Of a DNA stretch of 64,000 bases, positions 1 through 9,514 are shown piece by piece (position 1 is the first letter of the stretch; each line of letters opens with the position of its first letter). The notes under the pieces were generated by a model. It worked only from the letters and a program-made list of their open reading frames with translations, did no database searches and was not told where the DNA came from. Where the stretch lies: positions 310,001-374,000 of the forward strand of contig CAYVVT010000001.1 of NCBI GenBank assembly GCA_964454335.1. The letters are read 5' to 3'. This DNA comes from CAYVVT01 sp964454335 (GTDB taxonomy: Bacteria; Fidelibacterota; UBA8477; JABMPR01). The position numbers and the translations under genes were made by a program.

Positions 1-1
1 C

Positions 2-46
2 ACGGGCGCCTTGTTGGTGCAATACAGGGGAAGGACCGCAGCCTGA
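2..46 (+). CDS. C-terminal end of an upstream gene (partial)
   Basis: An open frame enters from the left edge and ends at a TGA (44-46) that overlaps the ATG of the first permease by one base. Only 14 codons are visible (ending QYRGRTAA), too few to identify. The stop-start overlap is typical of operon partners, so it is probably another component of the same ABC importer, for example the binding protein. The frame of the permease itself is also open back to the edge, so this call is uncertain. Confidence 0.3.
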   Translation, partial: TGALLVQYRGRTAA

Positions 47-972
47 TGGTGCAATTTGTCATCAGACGTTTTATCCAATTGATACCCGTTATCCTCGGTA
101 TCATCCTGCTCACCTTCATCCTTATGTACATCGTACCCGGTGATCCCGTGTTGTCCATGGTAGGTGAGCGCTATGATGAAGAAACCCTGGAGCGGCTGCG
201 TGAGCAATTCCACCTGAACGACCCCCTTTTAAAACAATTCGGTCATTACATCTGGGGTCTGCTGCAGGGAGATCTGGGAGTCTCATTCATTACCCAGCAG
301 CCGGTGAGTGAAATGATCATGCAACGATTCCCCGCCACGATGCTGCTGGCTATGGGAGCCATGTTCATCTCGATCCTCATGGGGATCAGCATCGGGGTGA
401 TCTCTTCACTGAAACCCCATTCCTGGCTGGATCGCACCACGATGTTCGTTGCCCTCATCGGGATTTCAGCTCCGGTCTTCTGGGTGGGATTGTTGCTGGT
501 GATCGGCGCCCGATCGATCGGTTGGCCCTATCTCACCGGGTATGGATGCCTGCCCTACCTCATCCTGCCGGCGATCACCCTGGGAACACGCAGTGCAGCC
601 TTCCTGGCCAGAGTGACCCGGGCGAACATGCTGGAGGTCCTCAACCAGGACTATGTGCGTACGGCCAAGGCCAAGGGACTACCGGCTTTCATCGTGGTCA
701 TGAAACACGCCCTGAAGAATACCCTGATCCCGATCATCACCATCATAGGAGTGGATTTTGGCAGCTATCTCTCCGGCGCCGTACTCACCGAATCGATCTT
801 CAACTGGCCAGGAATCGGACGTCTGGCTTTGAATGCCATTCTCAAACGTGATTTCCCGGTGATCCAGGGCGCTGTCCTGGTAACGGCCCTGGTCTTTGTC
901 ACTACCAACTTCATCGTGGATCTTCTCTATGGCGTCATCGATCCCCGGATCCGGGTAAGGAAGAAGACCTGA
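46..972 (+). CDS. ABC peptide/nickel-type transporter permease (DppB/OppB family)
   Basis: A 308-residue inner-membrane permease subunit of a binding-protein-dependent importer for oligopeptides, nickel or related solutes. The start M-V-Q-F-V-I-R-R and first membrane segment, the early PGDP motif, and the EAA-type cytoplasmic loop (DYVRTAKAKGL, about residues 203-213) are characteristic of the DppB family and contact the ATPase. About six membrane segments are visible. It overlaps the next gene by one base (ATGA), so the two permeases are translationally coupled. Substrate cannot be told from sequence; the ATPase and binding protein are not in this window. Confidence 0.93.
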   Translation: MVQFVIRRFIQLIPVILGIILLTFILMYIVPGDPVLSMVGERYDEETLERLREQFHLNDPLLKQFGHYIWGLLQGDLGVSFITQQPVSEMIMQRFPATMLLAMGAMFISILMGISIGVISSLKPHSWLDRTTMFVALIGISAPVFWVGLLLVIGARSIGWPYLTGYGCLPYLILPAITLGTRSAAFLARVTRANMLEVLNQDYVRTAKAKGLPAFIVVMKHALKNTLIPIITIIGVDFGSYLSGAVLTESIFNWPGIGRLALNAILKRDFPVIQGAVLVTALVFVTTNFIVDLLYGVIDPRIRVRKKT

Positions 973-1838
973 TGCGCCGGGGCAGTATCTGGGCGGAGAC
1001 CTACCGCAGTGTGAGCAGAAATCCCTCTGCTCTCTTCGGCCTGGGCCTGGTTTTCGTGCTGGTCTTTGTCGGCGTCTTCGCTCCCTGGGTGGCGCCCTAT
1101 GATCCATATGACGCAGATCTGGACATCAGCCTGAAACCGCCGTCGGCGGAACATTGGCTGGGTACGGACGAAGAGGGCCGCGACGTCCTGTCCCGGATCA
1201 TCTTTGGTGCCCGCATCTCACTGAAGGTCGGTATCCTGGCATCTACTATCTCACTTCTCATCGGTGCCATGCTGGGATTGCTGGCCGGCTTCTTCCGGGG
1301 CTGGCTGGAAACCATCATCATGCGCTTCACCGATGTGATGTTCGGCTTTCCCGCCTTGCTGTTCATGATCGGGATCACCGCGGCGGTCCCGCGCCCCAGT
1401 GTGGAGGTCGCTATGGTGGCCATCGGCCTGGTAAGCTGGCCGGGGATGGCTCGCATCATGCGCTCGCAGGTATTGACAGTGATCGAACGGGAATATGTCT
1501 CGGCTGCATATTCGCTTGGGTTCTCACGACTGCGGGTCATGCTCCGGCATGTTCTGCCCAATTGTCTGGCACCCGTAATTGTCGCCTTCACCATGAGCAT
1601 TGCAGGTGCGGTGATGGCCGAAGCCAGTCTTTCCTTCATCGGTCTGGGAGCACAGCCGCCGGAACCCAGCTGGGGCTCCATGATCTCCTTCGGTCGCATG
1701 CATCTGCGTGGTGAATGGTGGATCTCAGTCTTCCCGGGTATTGCCGTGGCCATCATGGTGATGGGCTTCAATCTTTTTGGTGAAGGCCTGCGTGATGCCT
1801 TGGATCCCACCATGCGGAACAGAAAAACGAACAGCTGA
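972..1838 (+). CDS. ABC peptide/nickel-type transporter permease (DppC/OppC family)
   Basis: A 288-residue second permease that pairs with the preceding DppB-like protein to form the membrane channel of the importer. Family features seen are the N-terminal segment followed by WLGTDEEGRDVLSRIIFGAR (residues about 61-80), typical of DppC, and an EAA loop (REYVSAAYSLGFS, about residues 176-188). The C-terminal FGEGLRDALDPTMR tail is also family-typical. Its ATG overlaps the stop of the previous gene. It is the last gene of this operon in the window; a 195-base gap follows before the respiratory locus. Confidence 0.93.
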   Translation: MRRGSIWAETYRSVSRNPSALFGLGLVFVLVFVGVFAPWVAPYDPYDADLDISLKPPSAEHWLGTDEEGRDVLSRIIFGARISLKVGILASTISLLIGAMLGLLAGFFRGWLETIIMRFTDVMFGFPALLFMIGITAAVPRPSVEVAMVAIGLVSWPGMARIMRSQVLTVIEREYVSAAYSLGFSRLRVMLRHVLPNCLAPVIVAFTMSIAGAVMAEASLSFIGLGAQPPEPSWGSMISFGRMHLRGEWWISVFPGIAVAIMVMGFNLFGEGLRDALDPTMRNRKTNS

Positions 1839-1851
1839 TCCGGTCGGTGGC

Positions 1852-1881
1852 TTGATGCGAAATCAAATAGATGGTTAATAT
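1852..1881 (+). promoter_or_regulatory. Candidate sigma-70 promoter for the respiratory locus
   Basis: TTGATG (1852-1857), an 18-base spacer and TAATAT (1876-1881) resemble a -35/-10 pair. It lies in the only sizeable gap (1839-2033) upstream of actA, in an AT-richer stretch, and would leave a leader of about 145 bases. Recognised by eye only. Confidence 0.35.
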
Positions 1882-2033
1882 TATCACAATAAAGTGGTTG
1901 CCGCACAGTGGCATATCTTTTAGTATATCGCGCGTTGAATGACAGTACGGGGGAGTTAAGAATCTCAAACAGGCATAACGATTCGTTGGCCGTACCCCGC
2001 TCAGGTTAACAACACAATGTAAAGGGACGACTC

Positions 2034-2684
2034 TTGGCGCAGTTATTCCCCAAATGGACCAATCAGTTACCACTCTTGGCTGCAGTCGGGGCCACCGTTG
2101 TCCTGGTAGGCATCATCGGTCTCTTCTGGTATTACGGATCCCCGAATTATACGGATGTCGGCTACCGTCCGGTCCAGCCTGTTCCTTACAGTCATAAGTT
2201 GCATGCCGGTGATCTGGGGGTCGACTGCCGATACTGTCATACCGGTGTGGAAACCGGTCCGGTAGCCGGCGTACCCCCCACGAAGACATGCATGAATTGT
2301 CACGCCATGATCAAGACTGACAGTGAAGTTCTGCAGCCGGTGTTCACGAGCTACAATGAAAACCGGCCCCTGGAATGGATCCGTGTTCACAAGTCGCCGG
2401 ACTATGTCTATTTCGATCACAGTGCCCACCTCACTGCAGGTGTGGGTTGCGAAAGCTGTCACGGTAATGTCGCCGAGATGGAAGTCGTGGAACTGCGTGA
2501 AAGTCTGAGCATGGGCTGGTGTCTGGATTGCCATCGCAATCCTGACGATCACCTGCGTCCAGGTTCGGAACTTACCAATATGTGGTGGACTCCGGGTGAA
2601 GGACAGGAGCAGTTCGCCGCACAGCTGAAGTTGGAAAAGGATATCAAGCCCCCCATTGAGGATTGTTCAGGATGCCATCGATAA
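2034..2684 (+). CDS. actA: Alternative complex III subunit A, pentaheme cytochrome c (ActA)
   Basis: A 216-residue membrane-anchored multiheme cytochrome of alternative complex III, the quinol:cytochrome c oxidoreductase that replaces the bc1 complex in many FCB bacteria. One N-terminal membrane segment (about residues 12-34) is followed by five CxxCH heme c sites: CRYCH, CMNCH, CESCH, CLDCH and CSGCH, the last ending at the C-terminus. The start is a TTG preceded by AAAGGGA, which fits the anchor sequence; no better in-frame ATG precedes the membrane segment. It is first in the act cluster, and its end overlaps the preferred actB start by 13 bases. Confidence 0.93.
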   Translation: MAQLFPKWTNQLPLLAAVGATVVLVGIIGLFWYYGSPNYTDVGYRPVQPVPYSHKLHAGDLGVDCRYCHTGVETGPVAGVPPTKTCMNCHAMIKTDSEVLQPVFTSYNENRPLEWIRVHKSPDYVYFDHSAHLTAGVGCESCHGNVAEMEVVELRESLSMGWCLDCHRNPDDHLRPGSELTNMWWTPGEGQEQFAAQLKLEKDIKPPIEDCSGCHR

Positions 2685-5600
2685 AAGAGAACACAGAATT
2701 GACCCCGGGGAAAACATACTGGCGCAGTCTGGATCAACTGGCTGACACGCCGGAATTCAGAGAAATGGTACAGCGCGAATTCCCTGAAGGAGCTTCAGAA
2801 CTGAACAATCCGGTTTCCCGCCGCAAGTTCCTGTCCATTATGGGCGCATCCATGGCGCTGGCAGGCCTCACCTCCTGCCGCCGGCCGGTGGAAAAGATCA
2901 TTCCGCATGTGATCAAACCCGAGGATGTTACACCGGGAGTACCCAAGTATTACGCCAGCACGATGCCCTTCGGGAATGAATCTTTCGGTGTTGTGGTAGA
3001 AAACCATGACGGGCGTCCCACCAAGATCGAAGGCAACGAGAAGCATGCTCTCAGCGCCGGGAGATCCAACACCTGGATGCAGGCTGAGATGCTCAACATG
3101 TATGATCCCGACCGGGTACAGATTCCCCGCAAATCCGGTACCATCAGCAACTGGCAAGCCTTCGAATCCGCCTGGAAACAGCAGTACGATAAATACCTGG
3201 AAACTGAAGGCGAAGGACTCGCTATCCTGTCTGAACCCTTCTCGTCACCGAGCCTCAGACGTTTGAAAGATGAATTCCAGAAGACATTTCCCAGAGCCAG
3301 ATGGGTGAGCTACGCTCCTGTAAGCGATGAGAACATCACCAGGGCGGTTGAAGCAGCCACGGGCACCACCGGTACTATTGAATATGCTTTCGACAAGGCA
3401 GACGTAGTCCTGGCCCTGGATGCTGATTTCCTACTCATGGAAACCGGCTCCATCAAGTATTCAAGGGATTTCATGGCCCGTCGCCGTGTGAGTTCAGAGA
3501 AAGATAGCATGAACCGTCTCTATGTCGCTGAAGCTGCCATGTCCATTACCGGCGGAATGGCTGACCACCGCATGCGGCTGCGTGCCGGTGATATAGGTCC
3601 CTTTGCTGCTGCTCTGGCCAATGAACTCGAGTCTCAGGGACTTGATGTCAATATCGGTAGCGCTGTTGCTCCCTGGAAGGACCACTCCTTTGATCGGAAA
3701 TGGCTGCAAGCAGTTGCAGCTGATCTCATCAAGCATAAAGGACGCAGCATTGTCCTGGCAGGACGCTCACAGCCATCCAATGTCCATGTGCTGGTCGCAG
3801 CCATTAATGAAGCTCTAAGAAATCGTGACAGGACCGTCATTTATCGTAACAATCCCGACAGCAGTCTTTCCAGCGTCGATGATCTGAAGGATCTCACAGA
3901 TGACATGGATGCAGGTGAGATCACCGGCCTGATCATCCTGGGGAACAACCCGGTTTACCAGGCACCTTCTGATCTGAACTTCGAACAGGTTTTAAGCCAG
4001 GTCGCCTTCACTGCGCATCTCGGCAGTCATGCCGATGAGACTGCTCAGGCGGTACAATGGCTGCTGCCGCAATCACACTTCCTGGAGAGTTGGGGAGACG
4101 TTTCAGGCAACGGAAGCCGTGGGATCGTTCAGCCACTCATCGCTCCTCTTTTCAATAGCCGCAGTGCTCTTGAAATGGCAGCCCTCATCGTTCATGGCAA
4201 AGCCAGCAGTGGTCACGATCTGGTACGGGAAACCTGGGCGGGCATTCTTCCGGAGACCGGTTTCGAGAAAGCCTGGCGAAAGACCCTGCATGATGGCGTT
4301 CACACAAATAGTGATGAAGAACTACTGAAATTACGATATCCCGAGAGCATTCAGACCTACCTGGAGAACAACCGCATCTTTGCAAACAGCGGTGTTCACG
4401 AGATCATCTTCAAAGCTTCCGCCTCTACCTACGATGGTCGTTATGCCAACAATGGCTGGATGCAGGAATTACCTGATTCCATCACTAAACTCACTTGGGA
4501 CAATGCCGCCCTCATGAGCCGGGAAACAGCAGCGGGCCTGGGTGTCAAGAACCAGGACCTGATAGAATTGAGTCTGGACAATAGAAATGTCCGACTGCCA
4601 GTTTGGATCCAACCCGGCATGGCTGACGGCAGCATTGCGCTGGAGATTGGTTACGGCCGCAAACACGCCGGTCGTATCGCCAACGGTACCGGAGTTGATG
4701 TCAATCCGGTCCGGCAGCGGGATGGAATGGACTTCAGCACCAGGATATCGGTGCGCAAGCTCAGTGGCAGTTATGCCTTGGCCTGTGTGCAGGACCACCA
4801 TGGTGCCGATGAGGAATTACTGGCGCAGCATGCTATTCAGGACCGCTTACCTGAGCTCGTAAGAGAAGCCACCCTGGCAGAGTACCGGGAGCATCCGGAA
4901 TTTGCCATGGGCCTGGCCGAGGAAGAGTCCCTGGAGAACATGTGGCAGGATGTGGAACTCGAAGGCAAGCATCAGTGGGGGATGTCCATCGATCTGAATG
5001 CCTGCACGGGTTGCTCATCCTGTACGATCGCCTGTCAGAGCGAGAACAATATCCCGGTCATCGGCAAGGAAGAGGTCATGAATGGCCGTGAGATGCACTG
5101 GCTGCGCATGGACCGCTACTATTCAGGTGATGTGGATGATCCGGAGGTCGTTGTTCAACCAGTGGGCTGTCAGCACTGTGAGATGGCTCCCTGCGAACAG
5201 GTCTGTCCCGTAGCGGCTACAACCCACAGCGAGGAGGGTCTGAACCAGATGGCCTATAATCGTTGTGTCGGTACGCGGTATTGCGCGAACAACTGTCCGT
5301 ACAAGGTACGGCGTTTCAACTATTTCAACTTTACCAAGGATCTGCCTGAGATCGTACAGATGGCCCAGAATCCGGATGTCACGGTTCGTTTCCGAGGTGT
5401 CATGGAGAAATGCACCTACTGTGTCCAGCGGATCGAAGTGGGCCGTATCACGGCCAAGAATGAGGGCCGTGAACTGGCCGATGGGGATGTGGTCAGTGCC
5501 TGTCAACAGGCCTGTCCCACAGACGCCATCGTATTTGGGGACCTGAAGGATCCTGAAAGCCGCGTATCCAGGGTAAAAGAACAAAATCGCGATTACGCCA

Positions 5601-5686
5601 TGCTGGGTGAACTTAACCTGCGACCGCGTACCAGCTATCTGGCCAAACTGCGGAATCCTAATCCTGCTCTTGAGCAGCATACCTGA
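2672..5686 (+). CDS. actB: Alternative complex III subunit B, molybdopterin-oxidoreductase-like iron-sulfur protein (ActB)
   Basis: A fusion of a molybdopterin-oxidoreductase-like domain and a four-cluster ferredoxin domain, 1004 residues. A twin-arginine signal SRRKFL lies at residues 49-54, and LTSC ending near residue 69 also looks like a lipobox. Cysteine sets near the C-terminus bind Fe-S clusters: CTGCSSCTIAC (about 777), CQHCEMAPCEQVC (about 833), CVGTRYCANNC (about 866), CTYC (about 914) and CQQAC (about 944). ActB proteins are known to lack the Mo cofactor and use the clusters for electron transfer. I chose ATG 2672, with GAGG ten bases upstream, over TTG 2663. Confidence 0.93.
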   Translation: MPSIKENTELTPGKTYWRSLDQLADTPEFREMVQREFPEGASELNNPVSRRKFLSIMGASMALAGLTSCRRPVEKIIPHVIKPEDVTPGVPKYYASTMPFGNESFGVVVENHDGRPTKIEGNEKHALSAGRSNTWMQAEMLNMYDPDRVQIPRKSGTISNWQAFESAWKQQYDKYLETEGEGLAILSEPFSSPSLRRLKDEFQKTFPRARWVSYAPVSDENITRAVEAATGTTGTIEYAFDKADVVLALDADFLLMETGSIKYSRDFMARRRVSSEKDSMNRLYVAEAAMSITGGMADHRMRLRAGDIGPFAAALANELESQGLDVNIGSAVAPWKDHSFDRKWLQAVAADLIKHKGRSIVLAGRSQPSNVHVLVAAINEALRNRDRTVIYRNNPDSSLSSVDDLKDLTDDMDAGEITGLIILGNNPVYQAPSDLNFEQVLSQVAFTAHLGSHADETAQAVQWLLPQSHFLESWGDVSGNGSRGIVQPLIAPLFNSRSALEMAALIVHGKASSGHDLVRETWAGILPETGFEKAWRKTLHDGVHTNSDEELLKLRYPESIQTYLENNRIFANSGVHEIIFKASASTYDGRYANNGWMQELPDSITKLTWDNAALMSRETAAGLGVKNQDLIELSLDNRNVRLPVWIQPGMADGSIALEIGYGRKHAGRIANGTGVDVNPVRQRDGMDFSTRISVRKLSGSYALACVQDHHGADEELLAQHAIQDRLPELVREATLAEYREHPEFAMGLAEEESLENMWQDVELEGKHQWGMSIDLNACTGCSSCTIACQSENNIPVIGKEEVMNGREMHWLRMDRYYSGDVDDPEVVVQPVGCQHCEMAPCEQVCPVAATTHSEEGLNQMAYNRCVGTRYCANNCPYKVRRFNYFNFTKDLPEIVQMAQNPDVTVRFRGVMEKCTYCVQRIEVGRITAKNEGRELADGDVVSACQQACPTDAIVFGDLKDPESRVSRVKEQNRDYAMLGELNLRPRTSYLAKLRNPNPALEQHT

Positions 5687-5717
5687 CAACATTTAAGAAT
5701 GAAATGGTGATCATCGA

Positions 5718-7139
5718 GTGAGTGCCTTGAAAAAAGAACCTGGAAGAACTGCAGAAGCTGCCGTTCCCGTGATGGGCGGTGAGGAACGTCTCATCACCGG
5801 CGGGCTCGATTTTGGGAGTCTCACGGACAAGGTCAGCGGCATTGTCGAACAGCCCACACCAAAACAGTGGTACCTGCTGTTCGGGCTGGCCATATCCCTG
5901 GCGCTGGTCATGGTGGGCAGCATCGGCTGGCTGTTCTGGGAGGGGACAGGTACCTGGGGTCTGAACAACCCTGTCGGTTGGGGCTGGGCCATTGTGAACT
6001 TTGTGTTCTGGGTTGGTATCGGGCATGCCGGTACGCTCATCAGTGCTATTCTCTTTCTTTTGCGCCAGAAATGGCGGACATCCATCAATCGTTTTGCAGA
6101 GGCGATGACCATCTTCGCGGTGATCTGTGCGCTCATTTTCCCCGGCATCCATGTGGGCCGGGTGTGGATCATCTACTATATGTTCCCCATCCCCAATCAA
6201 ATGGAGATCTGGCCTAACTTTCGCAGCCCACTGCTCTGGGATTTCTTTGCCGTGGGTACCTATTTCACGGTTTCCACCCTATTCTGGTTCGTGGGAATGA
6301 TCCCCGATCTGGCCACATTGCGCGACCGGGCCACCGGCCTTCGCCAGAAGATCCTGGGTTTCTTCGCCATGGGCTGGCGGGCTGGTAACCGGCACTGGCA
6401 GAATTATGAGATGGCCTATCTCATGCTGGCTGGTCTGGCCACGCCACTGGTCCTGTCGGTTCACAGTGTGGTGAGTACTGACTTTGCTACCAGCCTGGTG
6501 CCTGGCTGGCATACCACCATATTCCCGCCCTATTTCGTGGCCGGCGCGGTCTTCTCAGGATTCGGTATGGTGCTGACCCTGGCGCTCATCGCCCGCAAGA
6601 TCTACAAGCTCGACCACATCATCACGGTGAACCATCTAGAGAAGATGAACAAGATCATCCTGGTCACCGGCAGCATGGTTGGCTATGCCTACATCATGGA
6701 ATTCTTCATCGCCTGGTACAGCGGCAACCTCTATGAGTCATTCGCCTTCATCAACAGGGCCTTTGGACCCTATTCCTGGGCCTACTGGATCATGTTCACC
6801 TGCAATGTGATCACACCACAGATCTTCTGGTCACGCCGGGCCCGCCGCAGTATCCCTGTAATGTTTGTAGCTTCCATCTTCGTGAATATCGGCATGTGGT
6901 TCGAGCGTTTCGTCATCACCGTGACCTCATTGTCCAGGGATTTCCTGCCCTCGGCATGGGATTATTACATGCCCACCATCTGGGATATCCTAACCTTTGT
7001 GGGCAGCTTCGGCCTGTTCTTCACGCTCTTCCTGCTCTTCCTGCGTTTCCTGCCCATGATCGCCATGTCGGAAGTGAAGGGTGTCATGCCGGAGGCGGAT
7101 CCACACCATTATCCTGAGACGACAGGAGGTGAAAAATGA
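5718..7139 (+). CDS. actC: Alternative complex III subunit C, NrfD-like quinol-binding membrane protein (ActC)
   Basis: A 473-residue integral membrane protein of the NrfD/PsrC family with about ten membrane segments. In alternative complex III this subunit carries a quinol site facing the periplasm. Conserved-looking stretches include GTGTWGLNNPVGWGWAI and HSVVSTDFATSLVPGWHTT (about residues 75-95 and 245-265). The GTG start has a weak ribosome site; ATG 5772 (M-G-G-E-E-R) is a possible alternative that would remove an 18-residue charged leader. The stop overlaps actD by four bases (ATGA). Confidence 0.93.
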   Translation: MSALKKEPGRTAEAAVPVMGGEERLITGGLDFGSLTDKVSGIVEQPTPKQWYLLFGLAISLALVMVGSIGWLFWEGTGTWGLNNPVGWGWAIVNFVFWVGIGHAGTLISAILFLLRQKWRTSINRFAEAMTIFAVICALIFPGIHVGRVWIIYYMFPIPNQMEIWPNFRSPLLWDFFAVGTYFTVSTLFWFVGMIPDLATLRDRATGLRQKILGFFAMGWRAGNRHWQNYEMAYLMLAGLATPLVLSVHSVVSTDFATSLVPGWHTTIFPPYFVAGAVFSGFGMVLTLALIARKIYKLDHIITVNHLEKMNKIILVTGSMVGYAYIMEFFIAWYSGNLYESFAFINRAFGPYSWAYWIMFTCNVITPQIFWSRRARRSIPVMFVASIFVNIGMWFERFVITVTSLSRDFLPSAWDYYMPTIWDILTFVGSFGLFFTLFLLFLRFLPMIAMSEVKGVMPEADPHHYPETTGGEK

Positions 7140-7669
7140 GCATGACCCACGGTATCCTGGCTCGTTTCGCCAATCCTGCCGATCTGCTGAAAGCAGCAGA
7201 GAAGATCCGGGATGCAGGTTATGAAGCATTTGACTGTCACTCACCTTTTCCCATTCACGGCATGGATACAGCCATGGGCATGAAGCGCTCAAAGGTTGGC
7301 TACATCGTGGGAGGGATGACCATTGTCGGAGCCACCATTGGTATGGCTCTGCAGGGCTGGGCCAGCACCATCGCCTATCCCCTCATCATCAGTGGTAAAC
7401 CGCTCTTCAGCTGGCAGGCCTTTATCATTGTCACTTTTGCGCTATTCGTGCTTTTTGGTGCCTTCGGCGCCTTCTTTGGCATGTTCCACTTGAATCGTCT
7501 GCCACGACTGCACCACCCGCTGTTCTACTCCGAACAGTTCAAACAGGTGACCAGGGATGCTTTCTTCGTGAGCATAGAAGCACATGATCCAAAATTCGAC
7601 GAGGCCAGCACCCGATCCTTTCTGGAGGATCTGGGCGGCAGGAATGTCGAACTGGTCGTGGGGGAGTAG
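7136..7669 (+). CDS. actD: Alternative complex III subunit D (ActD, DUF3341)
   Basis: A 177-residue protein of the DUF3341 family. The cytoplasmic N-terminal part carries AAEKIRDAGYEAFDCHSPFP and GMDTAMGMKRSKVG, typical of ActD, followed by two membrane segments (about residues 55-78 and 92-118). The C-terminal part LNRLPRLHHPLFYSEQFK with FFVSIEAHDPKFD is also family-typical. It is a structural subunit whose peripheral domain abuts ActC and ActF. Start overlaps actC; a good ribosome site (GACAGGAGGTG) lies at the end of actC. Confidence 0.93.
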   Translation: MSMTHGILARFANPADLLKAAEKIRDAGYEAFDCHSPFPIHGMDTAMGMKRSKVGYIVGGMTIVGATIGMALQGWASTIAYPLIISGKPLFSWQAFIIVTFALFVLFGAFGAFFGMFHLNRLPRLHHPLFYSEQFKQVTRDAFFVSIEAHDPKFDEASTRSFLEDLGGRNVELVVGE

Positions 7670-7673
7670 GGAA

Positions 7674-8291
7674 ATGAGGATCCTGTACCGCAGTCTGCAC
7701 CTGATATTGACGATATTCGCCCTTCTCATGCTGGCAGCCTGTTTTCAGGGCATGCCCAAGGAAAAACCACCCATCCACTTCAACCCCAACATGGATACTC
7801 AGGAGAAATACAAGGCGCAGAAGGAAAGCAATTTCTTTGAGGATGGCTCAGCCATGCGACTCCCCGTGGATGGAACCGTGGCCCGCGGCGAACTGCGCGA
7901 AGATGATGCATTCTACCGTGGGATCGACCCGGAGGGAAATGAGCTGATGCAGGCACCGGTCGTATTCAGTGCAGAGCTGCTCCAACGCGGTCGGGAACGC
8001 TACGATATATTCTGTACACCATGCCATGGCCAGGCCGGCGATGGTCAGGGGATCATCATGAAGTACAAATACCCGATCCCGCCAACATCCATGCATGACG
8101 CCCGTATCCTGGGAGCCACGGATGGTTACCTGTTCAATGTGATCTCCAATGGTGTCAGGAACATGCCCTCCTACAAGGAGCAGATCCCCGTAGCGGATCG
8201 CTGGGCCATCATCGGATATGTCCGGGCCCTGCAGCTGAGCCAGAATGCAACCGCTGATGATGTACCGGATGAGATCCGCAGCACGCTTTAA
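7674..8291 (+). CDS. actE: Alternative complex III subunit E, monoheme cytochrome c lipoprotein (ActE)
   Basis: A 205-residue lipoprotein: the signal ends in LLMLAAC (Cys about residue 22), giving a lipid-anchored periplasmic domain. One heme c site CTPCHG (about residue 116) is followed by Q-A-G-D-G-Q-G, and the distal methionine is probably in N-M-P-S-Y. In alternative complex III, ActE passes electrons from ActA/ActB towards the oxidase. The longer frame from 7584 overlaps actD; ATG 7674 places the signal peptide correctly. Confidence 0.92.
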   Translation: MRILYRSLHLILTIFALLMLAACFQGMPKEKPPIHFNPNMDTQEKYKAQKESNFFEDGSAMRLPVDGTVARGELREDDAFYRGIDPEGNELMQAPVVFSAELLQRGRERYDIFCTPCHGQAGDGQGIIMKYKYPIPPTSMHDARILGATDGYLFNVISNGVRNMPSYKEQIPVADRWAIIGYVRALQLSQNATADDVPDEIRSTL

Positions 8292-8315
8292 TGTCATAAG
8301 ATTTATACAGAGCCG

Positions 8316-9503
8316 ATGATGAAATTCAACACTGAGACGATGCAACTGGAAGAGACGGGATCCCTGGGCAGGATCGCCCTGATCGCAGGTGTCCTGGGAT
8401 TAGTGCTGTCCGCAGTCGGTCTGACCATGGACCGTGCCGCATTCTTCCAGGCCTACCTGATCGCATTCACCTATTTCACCACCATTGCGCTGGGTGGTCT
8501 GTTCTTTGTTCTGATCCACTTTCTCACCGGTGCAGTCTGGAGTGTGGTAGTAAGGCGGATTGCTGAGAACCTGGCCAGTCTGCTGCCTGTCATGGCGCTG
8601 TTCAGCCTCCCGCTGTACTTTGGTATTCATGACCTGTTTGACTGGTCCCATGCTGAGCATGTCGCCCATGATGAGATCCTATCCAGGAAAGCGCCTTTCC
8701 TGAACGCACCTTTTTTTATCATCCGTAATGTCTTCTACTTTGGTGTCTGGACGGTGCTCGTGGTCCTGCTGAATCGCTTCTCCCGACAGTTGGATGGTGG
8801 TGACGCCGATGCCCTGCGAAAGTTGCGGAAGACTGCCGGCTTCGGGATCGTATTGTTTGCCTTCACGGTGACATTCTTCGGTTTTGACTGGCTCATGAGC
8901 CTGGATGCTCACTGGTTCTCAACGATTTTTGGTGTCTATGTGTTCTCTGGTGGATTCTTGGCCGCACTGGCCTTTATGACACTGGTGATCCTCTACTTGC
9001 GGAGTCAGGATGTGGCCAGGGGCCTGATCACCGTCGAGCACCTGCATGATTACGGTAAGCTGATGTTCGCCTTCACCGTTTGGTGGGCTTATATCGGCGG
9101 CTCACAGTACTTCCTGATCTGGTATGCCAACATCCCGGAAGAGACCGCCTGGTTCCTGGGCCGCTGGCATCACGGCTGGAAACCTCTGAGCATAGCTCTG
9201 ATGGGTTTCCATTTTGGCCTGCCCTTTCTGCTGCTCATCTTTCAGGCCAGTAAGCGTACGCTGGCTGTTCTGGCCACCACCGCCGTCGTACTGGTGATCA
9301 TGCACTACATCGATCACTACTGGTTGGTGATGCCCACACACTCATTCGGTGAACATGGCGGCCACCTCAGCTGGATCCATTTCACGGCCATTGCCGGTAT
9401 CGGCGGAATATTCGCCTGGTACCTCTGTCGGCGGATGAGCGCAGGACCGCTGTTACCTGTCGGTGATCCGAAACTTCAAAACAGTATTCACCACACAAAC
9501 TGA
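8316..9503 (+). CDS. actF: Alternative complex III subunit F, NrfD-like membrane protein (ActF)
   Basis: A 395-residue polytopic membrane protein with about ten segments, the second NrfD-like subunit of alternative complex III. Recognisable stretches are WSVVVRRIAENLA, FLNAPFFIIRNVFYF and LMFAFTVWWAYIGGSQYFLIWYAN-type sequence (about residues 72-84, 127-141 and 248-271). Two ATG codons in tandem (8316, 8319) offer alternative starts. It follows actE by 24 bases and precedes a small membrane protein by 11. Confidence 0.92.
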   Translation: MMKFNTETMQLEETGSLGRIALIAGVLGLVLSAVGLTMDRAAFFQAYLIAFTYFTTIALGGLFFVLIHFLTGAVWSVVVRRIAENLASLLPVMALFSLPLYFGIHDLFDWSHAEHVAHDEILSRKAPFLNAPFFIIRNVFYFGVWTVLVVLLNRFSRQLDGGDADALRKLRKTAGFGIVLFAFTVTFFGFDWLMSLDAHWFSTIFGVYVFSGGFLAALAFMTLVILYLRSQDVARGLITVEHLHDYGKLMFAFTVWWAYIGGSQYFLIWYANIPEETAWFLGRWHHGWKPLSIALMGFHFGLPFLLLIFQASKRTLAVLATTAVVLVIMHYIDHYWLVMPTHSFGEHGGHLSWIHFTAIAGIGGIFAWYLCRRMSAGPLLPVGDPKLQNSIHHTN

Positions 9504-9514
9504 TCGAGCATTGC

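Noticed and set aside
1097..1906. A 269-codon minus-strand frame over the DppC gene
   Set aside because: Rich in Met, Arg and Ser as expected of an antisense frame; the DppC motifs on the plus strand are decisive.
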